From the NCBI GenBank assembly GCA_015852425.1, contig JAAAIG010000080.1, forward strand, positions 1-64,000: a DNA stretch of 64,000 nt, given 5' to 3'. Every line of letters starts with the position of its first letter. The first letter of the stretch is position 1. Positions 46,764 through 58,463 of the stretch are shown here, piece by piece. The notes under the pieces were generated by a model. It worked only from the letters and a program-made list of their open reading frames with translations. It was not told the origin of the DNA and did no database searches. A program made the position numbers and the translations under genes. The stretch is from Gryganskiella cystojenkinii. Taxonomy: Eukaryota > Mortierellomycota > Mortierellomycetes > Mortierellales > Mortierellaceae.

Positions 46764-47327
46764 TAAACGATGGTTATTTTCCTACCAACAGCATCTGTCT
46801 TTTATTTCAAGAACACGCACAGTGTAATACTGTAAACTATCTCGCGTTGGCGCAAATACTGAAAAGAGAAGGGAGGCACCCATCTCTCTCCTTGCTGGAA
46901 AAGTCCAACTGGAGGTTGCTTTTGTTCTCGATAGGTATCGCTTTTTTTGTGATGAACAGAATAGCTTGAGGGAAAGAGAACGAGAAAGAGTGAGTTATGC
47001 AACGCGCCACAGGGGGGACTGAGCGTATGCAAGTTGACCGTTGTTTGTTTAGCGTGTGTGGCGCTGTACCGAGGGTGGGATACTAAAAAAAAAATTGCCA
47101 CCAAAGCTTACGGGGTTTGCTCAGCTATTCCGTTTCACTAAAATAAACCCCTTCTGCGGTGTGGGGTCCTCTTTGTAGTGTGGGAAAATGAACTTTAAAG
47201 ACAATGATCAATTGCGCCTGCCAAGATCCGTCCGATTCCCAACTCTCTTTTTTTTTTTTCCTCTCTCTTTTCTCTTCTTTTCTTTCATTCACCCCCAACA
47301 ACACTCACTCATCTCATTCAACACAAA

Positions 47328-48679
47328 ATGTCCGCCCCCAACACCAACACCCGCTCATCATGGAAGGTCTCGGCCTCGATCATTTCCAAGCGGACCTCGA
47401 ACCCGATTCGTGCCATTGTTGATCACATCAAGGTCAAGCCCAACCCTCAAAAGAACATGATCTCCCTCGCTCTTGGCGATCCTACTCTTTTCGGTAACTT
47501 CAAGATCCACCAGACCTGCACGGACGCTGTCGCGAAGCAACTGCACTCTTACAAGAGCAACGGATACCCACCATCGACCGGCTATCTCCCTGCCCGTCAG
47601 GCCGTTGCCGACAAGTTTACTCTCCCTGAGGCTCCCTTGGCCGCTCAGGATGTGATCATTACCTCAGGCTGCTCCGGCGCCTTGGATATGTGCATCGGTG
47701 TCCTTTGCAATGAAGGCGACAACATCCTTTTGCCCCGCCCCGGATTCTCGCTCTACCAGACTCTGGCTGACTCCAAGGGCGTCGAAGTTCGCTACTATGA
47801 TCTCTTGGTAAGAAACAGACTGAATGACTTGAATTTTTTCATAACTGACTTTTCGAAATTTTTTTTTCTGATTTTTTTTTTCGATAATAACCAAATATGT
47901 TATGGAAATCATAGCCCGAAAACAACTGGGAGATGGATTTGAAGCAACTGGAGTCCCTGATCGATGACAGGACCGCGACCGTCGTCATGAACAATCCCTC
48001 AAACCCCTGTGGTTCCGTCTTCCGCAAGCAACATCTCTTGGACTTTTTGGCTGTTTGTGAACGCAACCACTTGCCCGTTATCGCCGATGAGATCTACTGC
48101 GACTTGGTCTTTTCTGGAAACGAGTTCTTCCCCTTGGCCTCGCTCACCACCACCGTCCCTGTGCTCGCTGTCGGTGGTCTTGCCAAGAAGTACCTCGTCC
48201 CCGGTTGGAGAGTCGGCTGGATCTTTATCCATGACCGTCAGGATGTCTTTGCCGCCGAGGTCCGTGAGGGTCTCAACTCGCTCTCTCAACTCATCCTCGG
48301 TTCCAACTCGTTGATCCAAGCCGCCCTTCATGATATCCTCAACAACACGGATCCCAGCTTTTACCACGATACCCGTGTTCAGTTGGAGGCGAACGCCAAG
48401 CTCAGCACAGATATCCTTTCCAAGGTCCCCGGATTGAAGGTCATTGTCCCCCAAGGTGCCATGTATGTCATGATTGCGATCAATGTCGCAGAGTTCAAGG
48501 ATATCGAGAACGATATCGTGTTTACGGAAAAGTTGTTGGGCGAGGAATCCGTCATGTGCTTGCCCGGTTCCGTTTTCCAATGCCCCAACTTTATCCGTAT
48601 CGTGTTTACCTCTCCCCCCGAGGTCCTCGAGGATGCTTACCAGCGCATGACCGAGTTCTGTGCTCGTCACCACGCTTAA
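47328..48679 (+). CDS. TAT: Tyrosine aminotransferase-like PLP enzyme
   Basis: Fold-type I aminotransferase that would convert tyrosine (or a related aromatic amino acid) to its 2-oxo acid. Two exons (47328-47807, 47915-48679) give 414 residues. Motifs: ISLALGDPTLFGNF near the N-terminus, SNGYPPSTGYLPARQAVA, ITSGCSGALDMCIGVLCNEGDN, NNPSNPCGSVF, VIADEIYCDLVFSG and the PLP lysine in GGLAKKYLVPGWRVGW (Lys251). The end MCLPGSVFQCPNFIRIVF contains the substrate-carboxylate Arg. No targeting signal, so cytosolic. High use of C-ending codons suggests good expression. The leader is pyrimidine-rich and ends ACAAAATG. Confidence 0.93.
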
Positions 48680-49373
48680 AGGGAAACCATACTTTGCCCC
48701 TTGGTCTTGTTCTCGTAGAAAACGAAAGCATCTCTTGTTCATATTACCTTTTTGTCCATAATCAAAAATCAAAACATATAAAAATCGGGATATCATCTCC
48801 ATCGTCGTTACAATTTGTCACGTCGACTGGAACTCAACCAACCTCTTTCTTTGCGGGTAGGATCTCGCGCCCCACAATATTGAAAAACAAAAAAAAATAT
48901 TTATTCGAATTGAAGTTACCATTTTTATGACTGTGTAGTATGTTTTTTTTTTTTGTGTGTGTGTATGGGTGGGTAAAAGCGCGGACCTTGAGTTTCTCCA
49001 TAGATGCTGCAACTGAAATACAAAACGTCTGTCGTCGTTTGTTTGCCGACCGGGACTCCTCTTTCCAAATCTCGGACTATCCTTCTCTCACTCGTTCAGT
49101 AGCCTGTCGCCTAGTCGTCTTTGCCGTTATTCCAGGGATCGACAGGAATCATCTCAGTCGATTCTGATTCCGGTCGGTTGTTTCTCTGGGGGTTTTGTAA
49201 CAGGTTTAACAGTCGTCGTCATCGTCGTCGTCGTCTTTTCATTTTTTTTTTTTTTTGGTTCGACAGGTGGGTGAGTCCACATCCGGTTTTTTCATCTTGT
49301 TGTCTCGGCCACGCTTCTTTGAAATTTTCGTCGTCCATCAATCTCGTTCGTCCCTTCATTTCCATTTGTTTTT
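48680..49373. other. Convergent 3' region
   Basis: Between the aminotransferase stop and the stop of the RRM gene on the other strand. It contains an A/T-rich stretch (48880-48955) likely holding poly(A) signals of both genes, and a GTC/CGT repeat (49205-49235). No gene recognised. Confidence 0.4.
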
Positions 49374-51164
49374 TTACACCTCCACGGGGTCTTCAGCAGT
49401 TCCAGAAATCGACTGTCCGTGTTGCTGCTGGGCCTGCTGATCCTGGTGCTCGGCTTGCTGTTGTTGCTCGTGGTTCCCTTGGTCAACATTCTGGATCTGC
49501 ACCTCCTGCTGTTGCTGTTGCTCATGGTGCTGGGGCTCCTGCTCCTGCTGGTGCTGAACCAGAGAAGCATGTCCATTCTCTTGTCTAATAGTCGCAGATC
49601 ATGATTTCGACACTGGTCAAAAATAATTTCCCAAGAATGGACAAAAACAAGAACCATGTAATTTCGCCAACTTACACGTTCTCATGTGCCTTGAGGAACG
49701 AAACATATCCATCCTGGTCATTTTCAGTCTTCTCGGCATTGGCGGCGGAAGTAGAGGTAGTAGTCGACTCCACGACCGGCTCGTTAGCAGAAGCAGAACC
49801 ATACGCAGCAGCTGCAGCTTCGTCGACGAATGCTGTGACAGCGGCTGCGACAACGGAAGGTCCATCATGAGTCGTTGATTGAGACTGCTGAGTCTGGGGC
49901 TGAGGAGTCGTCTCTGCAGTAGTCTGGTACGAAATTGTTGCTGCTGCACGAGCAGGCTTAATGTCCTTCTTGCCCAGTCCAATATCCCAGTCCAACTTCA
50001 AGCGTCTACCTTCCACATCGAATCCATTGTACTGCTCCTTGGCCTCTTCCGCATGTCGGCGATCCTCATATTCGACAAAAGCAAAACTGTAAAAGTAAAA
50101 CCAAACAAAACAAAAACGAACTGAGTATTCTGTGACCAATAGCATTCAAAAGGGGGAAAAAAAAATCGAAACCAGGTTAATAATAAGAGCGTCGTCGCCT
50201 GCTTACCCTTTGTTGCGTCCAGTGAACTGGTCCAACACGACAGTTACTTGAACAATAGGTCCAAACTTCTTAAACATTTCCTCGACTTCATGCTCTCGGA
50301 AGCTGTAAGGAATGTTGCCCACATAGAGAGTCCTCGAGGCCAAACGATCTTCTTCGGTTCCCCTATGAAGGACGACAGGTGCAGAGTAAAATGTTTGTAC
50401 ACGCTACATGTTTAAAAAAATATTGACGTCATCACACATATTCCATAAAAGAAATGTTACCTGTTGACAACTCTGGTACGACGAGCAGGCGAGCGGGCTC
50501 GTCCTCCTCCACCATAGGCGGCGCCGCTATTGCTTCCACCGCCATAGCGGTCATGTCTACCACGGTCACCACCGTAACCGCGTTCACCGCCATAGCCACC
50601 ACGATCGTAGTCACGACCGCCTCCATATCCACCGCCTTGGCTATAACGATCACCATAGCTACTACGGTCGTGGTATCCACGGTCCGAGCCACGATCATAA
50701 CCACGGTCGTATCCGCCTCGATCGTATCCACCACGGCCACCGCCGCCACCACCGCCGCCATATCCGCCCATTTCACGATGATCATATCCTCCGCCTCCGC
50801 GATGATAAGCACGAGGGGAAGGCGTGCGGCGATGACGAGGAGGCGAGTAAGAAGGCTCGCGGTAGGAGCCACTGCGATAGGCGCTGCGTCCAGGCGAACG
50901 TCCACTAGCGTTGGGAGCACCACGGACATCGTGATGAGGAGGCATAGCACCGTATCCCTGGGGAGGGGGTGGAGGGGGAGCGCCAGAGAGACCGGGCATG
51001 TGATGGGGCACATGGCTCAAGGGATGCTGCTGAGGGGGGTGAGGGTAGGCAGGCATTCCCTGTGGAGGTTGAGGAGGGTAGGGCATGTGAGGCGGCATCA
51101 TGTAGGAGTGAGGAGGGGCCGAGTAAGGAGGCATGCCCGAGGGATGCTGCTGATGTTGATCCAT
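49374..51164 (-). CDS. Glycine/arginine-rich RNA-binding protein with one RRM
   Basis: Starts at 51164 (MDQHQQHPSGMPPY). The first exon encodes a Pro/His-rich region, a short RS-like part (RSPGRSAYRSGSYR, PRHRRTPSPRAY) and a long Gly/Arg/Tyr/Asp-rich domain with RGGYDRGGYDRGYD-type repeats. The RRM is split over exons: RNP2 is LYVGNI in ASRTLYVGNIPYSFREHEVE, and RNP1 is KGFAFVEY, followed by DIGLGKKD. Then come an Ala/Thr/Ser-rich segment and a last exon with a Gln/His/Glu-rich tail ending DPVEV. It resembles a splicing or mRNP factor that could phase-separate; the exact orthologue is not identified. Confidence 0.85.
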
Positions 51165-51512
51165 TGTGTTTTGATTGGAATTGCTTGTTTTACAGATTGA
51201 TATATAAGGGATTGTCGTAGTTGTTGATGTTGTTGCCAATGTTGGTTCGGTTCCGATCACTGATCGCTCACAAAAGAAGAAGGGAGGATGAAAGGATGCA
51301 GAAAAGAAAACAATGAAAATTAAGAAACGAAAAAAGTGACAAACATTGCGCGTTGAAGAAGCAGAAAAAAATAACGAATAATCTAGCAGTCACTCTTTAC
51401 GGACTGACTTCATTATTGTCTTGAAACACTGTTTTAATTTTTATTTTTTTGCCGCCAAATTATCACACCATTCTCGTCCTGGACTGAAACAAGTTGCCAG
51501 GCGGTCGAGTGT

Positions 51513-53437
51513 CTAACGTCCTCGCTGGTTCTCGACCTCACGCCTGCTCTCACGCAACTCTCCCTCGGAATCAGCAAGGTGTGTGTCGAGCAAATCTTTT
51601 TGTTCTCGCAGACCTTGCATAACCCGATCCAATTGTTTCATCGCATCGCGTTGACGTTGGATCTCTCGCTCAAGATCCAACAGCTCCCGATCCAGGATCG
51701 TGGGATCATCGTTCAGGACCTTTTGTTGTTTATATGCCAACAAATCTTGAAGTTCTTTCTTGGCCACAGTCGTATCACCGCGTGTGGATCGATTTCGTAC
51801 CTCGGCGTCCTCGATCTGTCGCTTAATGCTCTCCAGTTCCTGCCTCAGTCTCTCCTCCTGTGCCATCGTTTCTATTTGCAAAGAAAAATAAATAAATAAT
51901 TAAAACCACATGGACATTAGCAGACTTGAGCAGACTTTTGGCATAAAAACAAAATACATGTATCGATGCCAAAGACAACGAGTACTTACCATGAGCAGCC
52001 TGATCTTTCTGGTTCAGCCGGCTGAGATAATCATCTGCCATGACATGACCTTTTTGACTCGAGAACGCCGATTTTGTAACAAACGACATGGGTACAGAAG
52101 GCCTTCCAGGCTGCTGACGAATCTCATTGGCCGAATAACCCTCCGAGAGTGCATAGTTTGAATCGCCCAAAAATGAAGTTCTCAGAGCACCAGGGAGCGT
52201 GGCGGGCACCCGTTTGCCGAGCCGACGACTGTTGAGGATATGGAAAAACATGATGCATTGTTCCTTGCCGATCTGAGGTGCGCTGTGAACATTGACCAGT
52301 GTCCATGCGGCGTGAATATCCTCGCGTGGAATCTGTAACGCCTGGTATAATTCCTCGAACTGACCCACTAAAATAGGTGGGAATATCCAAAAAGATAAAT
52401 TAAAGTCAAAACGTTAATCGTAGCAAAAAGCAGACATGGTGTGCATAAGGTCACTCTTGACTTTGACAATCTTACTCCTGACTTCTCCTGAAGAAAGCTG
52501 GACATTATTCTTGTAAATGCTCTCATAGTTGGCCCGGTCAGAAGGAGCAATGTACCATTCGAAATCATCAGATAGTTGACTCTGAGTAGTCGCCGCAGTG
52601 TCCTATTAAAAAGAGTCGAATACAAATATCCTGTTAGAAACGCCCTGCTCTTTGCTGCATTTCCCTTTTTTTTTGGGCACCGCTATATTCCGCGCGATGT
52701 CACTCCTCATACCAAGTCTGAAATAGCACCGTAGTTGGGTGCTTGGTTGAACGACTGGGGCGGGGTCATGAACCCTGTAGGTTGCGCCTGTTGCATGTAA
52801 GATTGGTTGAACCCTTGCCCAGAAAAATAATGAACCTTTGAGGCAGGAATCATATGAGGAGGGAGCGAGGCTGGAATATCCTGAATCTCGCCGTTGATGG
52901 ACGCATAGACGAAACGGAGCGCCAAACAGAACTCGTCAAAGTCCATGTTGCCATCCTTGTCAATGTCGCAGATATCCCTGTTGGTGATAGTGAGTCGAGT
53001 GTTTACGAGAGTGAAAAGGTAGAGGTAATTAGTTCAAGGGTTCAATGGCGAACAGCAGAAGAAAAAAAAAAGGAAAGACAGGGCGACGGTCTACTCTTTG
53101 GAGATTGAGGAGGTTCAGCACTGACAGTGGAACGTACCAAATTTGACCGAGTTTGTTGATGTGGACTCCAGAGTTCATGAGAATCTGACGCGCCTGGACA
53201 CCTGTGAATGAGGAATGATTCAGAGCCAAATGGTAGGGTGGAGATGAGTAAATTGCATCGGTAGCCCGAAGAAAGTTATAAAAAGTCGACGGCGCAAAGG
53301 AATCAGAAAGAGTCCATGGTGCGCTGGTCTGACTCGAAAACTTCTCTAGGAGACGCACCAGTGATGTAGCCGTTGGTGGGGTTGAGACTTGCAAAGATCT
53401 CTGCATACTTGTGCCTCTCAGCGGGTGAGATGTCCAT
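51513..53437 (-). CDS. END3: Endocytic EH-domain protein End3
   Basis: Scaffold of the Pan1-Sla1-End3 complex that couples actin assembly to endocytosis. Starts at 53437 (MDISPAERHKYAEIFASLNP), the first EH domain, continued over short exons as VQARQILMNSGVHINKLGQIW and the EF-hand loop DIDKDGNMDFDEF with CLALRFVYASINGEI. A second EH-like domain contains DDFEWYIAPSDRANYESIY and EELYQALQIPREDIHAAWTL. The C-terminal coiled coil (about 51880-51516) holds AQEERLRQELESIKRQ and LLDLEREIQRQRDAMKQL, as in End3 homologues. It uses at least six exons. Rvs167/Hob1, a functional partner in endocytosis, is also in this window. Confidence 0.93.
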
Positions 53438-53708
53438 GATGAAGAAGGTGGGCTGTTGCTGTTGTTGAGGATGAAGGAGGGAGATGAGGAGTACAACGTG
53501 ACAAATGCAAATGAAAGTTGATGCATTGACAGTGTTCGAAATGGGCGGAGTGCAGAGGAGATGCAATGAATGAGTTCCGCTGTGACGTCGTTTTTTGGAC
53601 AACAATTTTTGGCCATTTTCCCCATTTTCCCCCAGTGGTCGAAGGAAGAGACCTATCCATTCATCCACGCAGATCGGATCGTACATCGCCACCAAAGGAT
53701 ATCGAGTC
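53438..53708. promoter_or_regulatory. Divergent promoter region between END3 and SLS1
   Basis: About 270 bp between opposite starts; inferred shared promoter. An in-frame ATG at 53595 would extend the right-hand protein by 38 residues, but the extension lacks presequence character. Confidence 0.4.
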
Positions 53709-56178
53709 ATGAGCAGGATCCACCCATGTGCCAGTCCGCTGTTGCTGTCGCTGTCGTCGAATCGTCTCGTATGCAGGTCCATCAGAACCAGCAGGTCTAT
53801 GATCGCCTCGATCAACTCTCCTCATCGGTGCGAAAGGATCAGCCTCATTCAAAGCTTCAGCACTTCAGGGATCCATCCCTCCGAGGCTAATCACGAACCT
53901 TTAACGCCATTGAAACGCCAAAAGAAGACTCGCAAACCTCAACCGCCGTCGACCAAGGCATTAGAGAAAGTGGCCGCCATGGCTCAACAGAAGGAAATGA
54001 TCGACTCGGTCTCCACTAACCTCATCAACGATATGATCGAAACCAAAAAGGGCAAAAGAAAGCCAGGATCAGCCCGAATCACCCTGGATGACATCCTGGC
54101 CCTCAAACCCGTCAACAAGACCAAGGTCACTCCCGAGGAATTCGAAAAGATCAAGGACACGATCGCTCAGTCCTTTAATGTCGATCAGCTCAAGTACGTC
54201 CTTCGATCCCAAAACCGACCCTCAAGTGGCAAGAAATCCATCTTGATCAACCAGATAATGCTCTTTATGGAACTGGAGATTGCTGTGCCGCCACCCTCAA
54301 CAACCTTACAAAACATCGTCGAGGGCCCTTATCTCACAGGCGAAGCTGATCATGAGTCCAAGGTCTTTTCCTCCAACAGGCGCGAACTCTTCTTCATTTT
54401 GGATGCCGAAGGCGATGCTATGAGAAGGCTAGAGAAGGAGAAGCATGTCCGGATCTCGATCAATATTGCTGACGAGACGTATACGATCCGTGGTCTTCCT
54501 GGGGCGATCGAGGGGGCTGAGACTCAGATTCAAGAGTTGGTTGCTGTCACAGAAGAATCATGGGATATCTCACAGTATGAAGATAGGCAGTCGATCGTGG
54601 GCTCACCATCCGCGTTGGAAGAGATTGCACGTCGATCGCGGACATTTGTCTCGGCTGGAGTGTCGGATAATCTTATGATTTCTGGACGCACAGACAGGGA
54701 CATTGAGGAAGCCAAGCGACTCTTTGATATCCAACTGCACAAGGTAAAAAGAATGGAGCCCATGCCAGTCCATAGCCCCCATGAGTATCACTGCGTAGAC
54801 GTGCAGGTGACTGACGCCGAGTTGTCTTTTTGTGTAAATAGCCAGATCGAGATATCGAGAATCTCACATTCACGCACTACAAGGACAACACAAGGAAGTT
54901 TGGGATGTTCCCGGTATACGACTCGGCAACCATGTCCTTGGACGAGAACCACAAATCGTTTCTCCGCATGAGTCAAACGGCCTCGGTAAGAAATATACTG
55001 GCTTTCTATAGCAAAAGTGTCCTCGCCAACGTGAACGTCACCACAATGAAGAAATATTCTGACTCTATGACTCTATTTTCTAAACCAGACCGCGGAGTTT
55101 GCATACGCGAATCGTACGTTTGTTCCAGTGCAGTCAACACCAAGAGGCATCGCTGACCTTGAGGATCTCAAGGCTGTTCTGGAAGACAGGGATAGTACCG
55201 CCGCAGCAGAGCATTTTGAGCTTTCGGCACATTTTGGACAATTATTGTTTCCCAACACGCTTCCAGAGATGACAGACGCGCCTCTACGCAACACTATTGA
55301 GTATAAGGACCTTGAGCAGTGGCTCGATCAGACGGACAGCCCGACCTTCTTTTCAAGGTAAGGCAGAAGAGTTTTTGTGTTTGACTAGCGGGAGTGAATC
55401 GTTATATCAATCATTAACAACAAATACCCTTCATGCCGCATGTAGCCTTCCCTTCTACAAAGTCGTTTCCAAGCTGCCTCTGGTCGGCTCCAAGCTCCGC
55501 ACAATTGATGTTGAATACGTTCAATCGTCCCGGGTACCCTCGTCAGGAATATCCCAGGGTCCCGTCCGTTTGACCTTTGAACTGGACAATGACGGCATTC
55601 TTGTGGCTCAAGGAGGTCTATCGATCACGAAACGTGTGTTCGCCAACTACATGATGCTTGGACAACCCAGCGATATCCAGTTCCGAGGCGAGTGGTCGTC
55701 CAAACTCCTCCTCGAAAGCCCCTCGATCCAAAAATTGGTGTCAGAGACCTCGCTTCCTTTCGCCAATAGGCTACATTGCCCTCAGTTCTTTTCGTTTGCT
55801 GGATCAACGTTAACATCATCGAGCGGCTCAGTATCGGACGTGGGACTTTCAGGGAGCACACACACCTTGAAGAGCATAATGTTCCGGACGAGTGGAGTGT
55901 TCAACTTTAAGGGATTGCCGCTGGTCGCGTCTGAGGTTCAAGACCAGTATGGTTTGATCCGCAAGCAGGAACTTAAACTTTTGCCTGTGCCGTTGGACAT
56001 TGATAAGAGAAAGGAGAGGGAGGCTGCTGCTATTGCTGCTGTCACTGCTGTCGATCACACCTTAAATGAGACATCGTCTGAATTGCCAAGGCCATCAACA
56101 CCTTCACGTTCACTCTCGCCATTACAATTCTGGCGTGACTTCACAGATAAAGCTCTCGATTTGAATCGACTCATATAG
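53709..56178 (+). CDS. SLS1: Mitochondrial Sls1-like KH-domain protein
   Basis: Inner-membrane-associated regulator of mitochondrial gene expression, linking transcription with translation in yeast. Four exons (53709-54743, 54842-54985, 55089-55357, 55446-56178) join to 726 residues. The N-terminus MSRIHPCASPLLLSLSSNRLVCRSIRTSRS is an Arg/Ser-rich presequence type. A SAP-like helix set FNVDQLKYVLRSQNRPSSGKK is followed by SNRRELFFILDAEGDAMRRLE, a KH-like segment with VRISINIADETYTIRGLPGA, and a second such unit with GVSDNLMISGRTDRDIEEAK. The C-terminal half is beta-rich (GPVRLTFELDNDGILVAQ). Family assigned from the SLS pattern; moderate to good confidence. Confidence 0.75.
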
Positions 56179-56334
56179 ATCGTATATAGCCCAATCACCA
56201 TTGCATGTTTACCATCACCCTTCATAAAAATATCCCATTGCATTCTTTCATTCTCAAGTAGCAACAAAAAGGCGCGTCTGAGCTTCTCTCCCTGCGGGTA
56301 TGATATGTTTTCTCGTTGTTTATGCAGAGTATGA

Positions 56335-57181
56335 TTATGAGATCTTGTGGTATAAGTTCCTTATGTCTGCGACGACGATGATAACGGACGCGATCAAGAG
56401 AACGATATTTCCGAGAATGGAATAAGCACAACCCAGAGTGACAGTTCGACTCGTGTTGAGGATAGTGAGGTAGGATGCACCATAATGGGAGACGATCACC
56501 CAGAGAATTCGACCATAAGATCGACTTGAGAATCCTGTGAACGAAATCATCATCCATACGCAATGGTGCATGATGAATATGCACGTAGTGATGGCTATAA
56601 AAAAACGCAAGGAGGGTGGAGAAGGTTTAGTCGACCTGGATTTGACTCTTTTTTTTTTTTTTGTAGGGACAAAAAGATCAGAATCTTCCCGAATAGATTC
56701 TTAATAAAGAGGGATGAAACGCACCAGAGATGAAGTAGAGCGAGACGCTTGGACAAGATATACACATGAGGACACCAGGTCCTAGGGACTGGACCAGCTG
56801 AGTGATATAGGAAATGATGCCAAACATCAAACCGAATCCCATCCCGGCCGCAAACGCATATCCAGATCGGTTGAATTTAGACTTTGGGTGTTTTGCGACC
56901 ATGTTCAAGCCGGTCTCGGCCTTATTGATCAGGAGGTAGAGACACCACCGGAACAGCTCTTGCAAGAGAACTGTGTAAATAATGGTCGAGGTATAGGTAT
57001 TCCGACTGTCCTTGGCCAGGAACCAGATGGCAGAGGCAAGGAGTAATGAGATTAGCCAGAAGAATGCACTCGAGACCATGAGAATGACGAGCTGGGCGTT
57101 CGGGGCAATATAACCAAAAAAGATGGCTAGACTCGGCCCGTAGGCTGTCAGCGCACATCCAAAGAATGTGAGGAGAGTCAT
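56335..57181 (-). CDS. APH1: Gamma-secretase subunit APH-1
   Basis: Scaffold subunit of the intramembrane protease complex with presenilin, nicastrin and PEN-2. Two exons (57181-56725, 56594-56335) give 238 residues and about seven membrane helices. It opens MTLLTFFGCALTAYGPSLAIF, as animal APH-1 does, and has SSAFFWLISLLLASAIWFL and TVLLQELFRWCLYLLINKAE. The essential helix-packing GxxxGxxxG of helix 4 is present in AAGMGFGLMFGIIS, followed by LGPGVLM. The two conserved membrane His residues are in FIMHHCVWM and IVSHYGASYLTILN. Membership is clear. It implies that the other three subunits are encoded elsewhere in the genome. Confidence 0.93.
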
Positions 57182-57735
57182 TCGGCTATAGTCTCTTTTG
57201 AGTGGATGTCGGTTCCTGTTGCAGTCAAGAGGGTGAACAATGAATGCGAATTAGAGCGTTGTTTGCCGGTTGTCGATGGTCTGTTGGTCGCTGATGTTCC
57301 GTTTCTGGTTCCTGAAAGTGATGTGTGTTGTGTCCTTTTGGTCGTTTTTGGTCGGCTTGGGTTCCTGGTTGACGCAAAAGGAGGAGTAGGACTCAGTAGG
57401 TTCTTGTTGGAAAACCATTACCTTTCAAGAGCCCACGTAATTGAAATAACAATTTTCGGATTGCAGAGTTCCGAATGACCTGTTTTTCGCGCTCGTCTTT
57501 TTCTTCGTTTCTCGGCTATTCAAGCACTTTACACAAGAATTAAATATTGTAGAAGTTTTTTGCTTTCATTACTACCGTTGGATTGCCAAAGGAGTTTAGG
57601 CGGTGTCTATGCTGTAAAATTGTTGGACTAGAATACAAAGTGTTTGCTTCCCTGTGCGAAACGGACAAGAGTCAAAAAATAGCGCAAGGAATAGAGAGGG
57701 TGTGGCTCGGATAAAATCGTAGAATGGTGGATGAT
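57182..57735. other. Intergenic region between APH1 and CBP4
   Basis: About 550 bp, the promoter of APH1 and the 3' flank of CBP4, both on the minus strand. GT-rich around 57220-57370. No gene recognised. Confidence 0.4.
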
Positions 57736-58157
57736 TTACTCGTCTTTGGGCACTGGAGATGATGAAGGAGGTGACTTCTTCTTGATCCACATAGGTTCAG
57801 GATCAGCAGCAGCCCTTTTCAGCACATCCGAGAAGGCTTCCCTACGCGCCTGGTCCGCCTTGACCTGCTCGTATTGCTTCTTCAGTTCAGGAGAGAGTTT
57901 CTATTTGTTTCAAGAGGACAGGGAGGAAAGGAAAGAGAGAAAGAGGTGAACGTATGGTGTTAGAACGCATAATGAGGAGACACGAAGGAGAAGGATGAAG
58001 AACGTCATGGCGCGCTTCATTTCTTTGGATCAGTTTTCAATGCAGAAGTACATGCCTGATAGAGCTCTTCCTCTGTTGGTACGGTGGTGAGCATAAGAGC
58101 ATATCCGAGGCCGACGATACCAAATCCGACAGCGAATGCTTTAGGATAGTTTCCCAT
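57736..58157 (-). CDS. CBP4: Cytochrome bc1 complex assembly factor Cbp4
   Basis: Small inner-membrane protein needed for cytochrome b maturation. Two exons (58157-58056 and 57900-57736) give 88 residues. A transmembrane segment AFAVGFGIVGLGYALML is followed by the family hallmark TTVPTEEELYQ joined to KLSPELKKQYEQVKADQARRE. The join requires a GC donor (CAG then GCATGT), because using the nearby GT puts a stop codon at the junction. The tail is Pro/Ser-rich and ends PVPKDE. Too short and too split to show as one long frame. It shares a divergent promoter with the fission gene to its right. Confidence 0.9.
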
Positions 58158-58463
58158 GGTTATGATAAGTGTGCGAGACGATTAAAGAGAGGGTGGGAAG
58201 GAGACGCAATGAGATGTGGAGAGAAAAGACAGAAAGAGAAATGACGAAAGGTGTCGTCGTGATCTGCAAAAAAAAAAAAAAAAGGTCTCCGAAAGTGTTT
58301 CCTTTTTGGGAACAGTCATGTGACTTTTGCCCGAATTCACTTCAGAACACGGGCTGTGTCCCTTTTCTTTTGCAGAGGACGCATGCATTCCATTTCTTTT
58401 TTTTTTCTTCTTCTTTTCTGTTCTTCACTACAATCCACACCACATTCACAGCATACACATAGA
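58158..58463. promoter_or_regulatory. Divergent promoter shared by CBP4 and FIS1
   Basis: 306 bp between opposite starts of two genes for mitochondrial membrane proteins. It has an A run (58267-58281) and a pyrimidine-rich leader on the right. Co-regulation is inferred. Confidence 0.45.

Noticed and set aside
50454..51200. Plus-strand Ala/Thr/Val-rich frame of 248 codons
   Set aside because: It is the antisense shadow of the Gly/Arg-rich exon of the RRM gene, which has an RRM and splice sites in its favour.
53595..53708. Upstream start for the Sls1-like protein
   Set aside because: The extra 38 residues lack mitochondrial presequence character, while MSRIHPCASPLLLSLSSNRL fits it.
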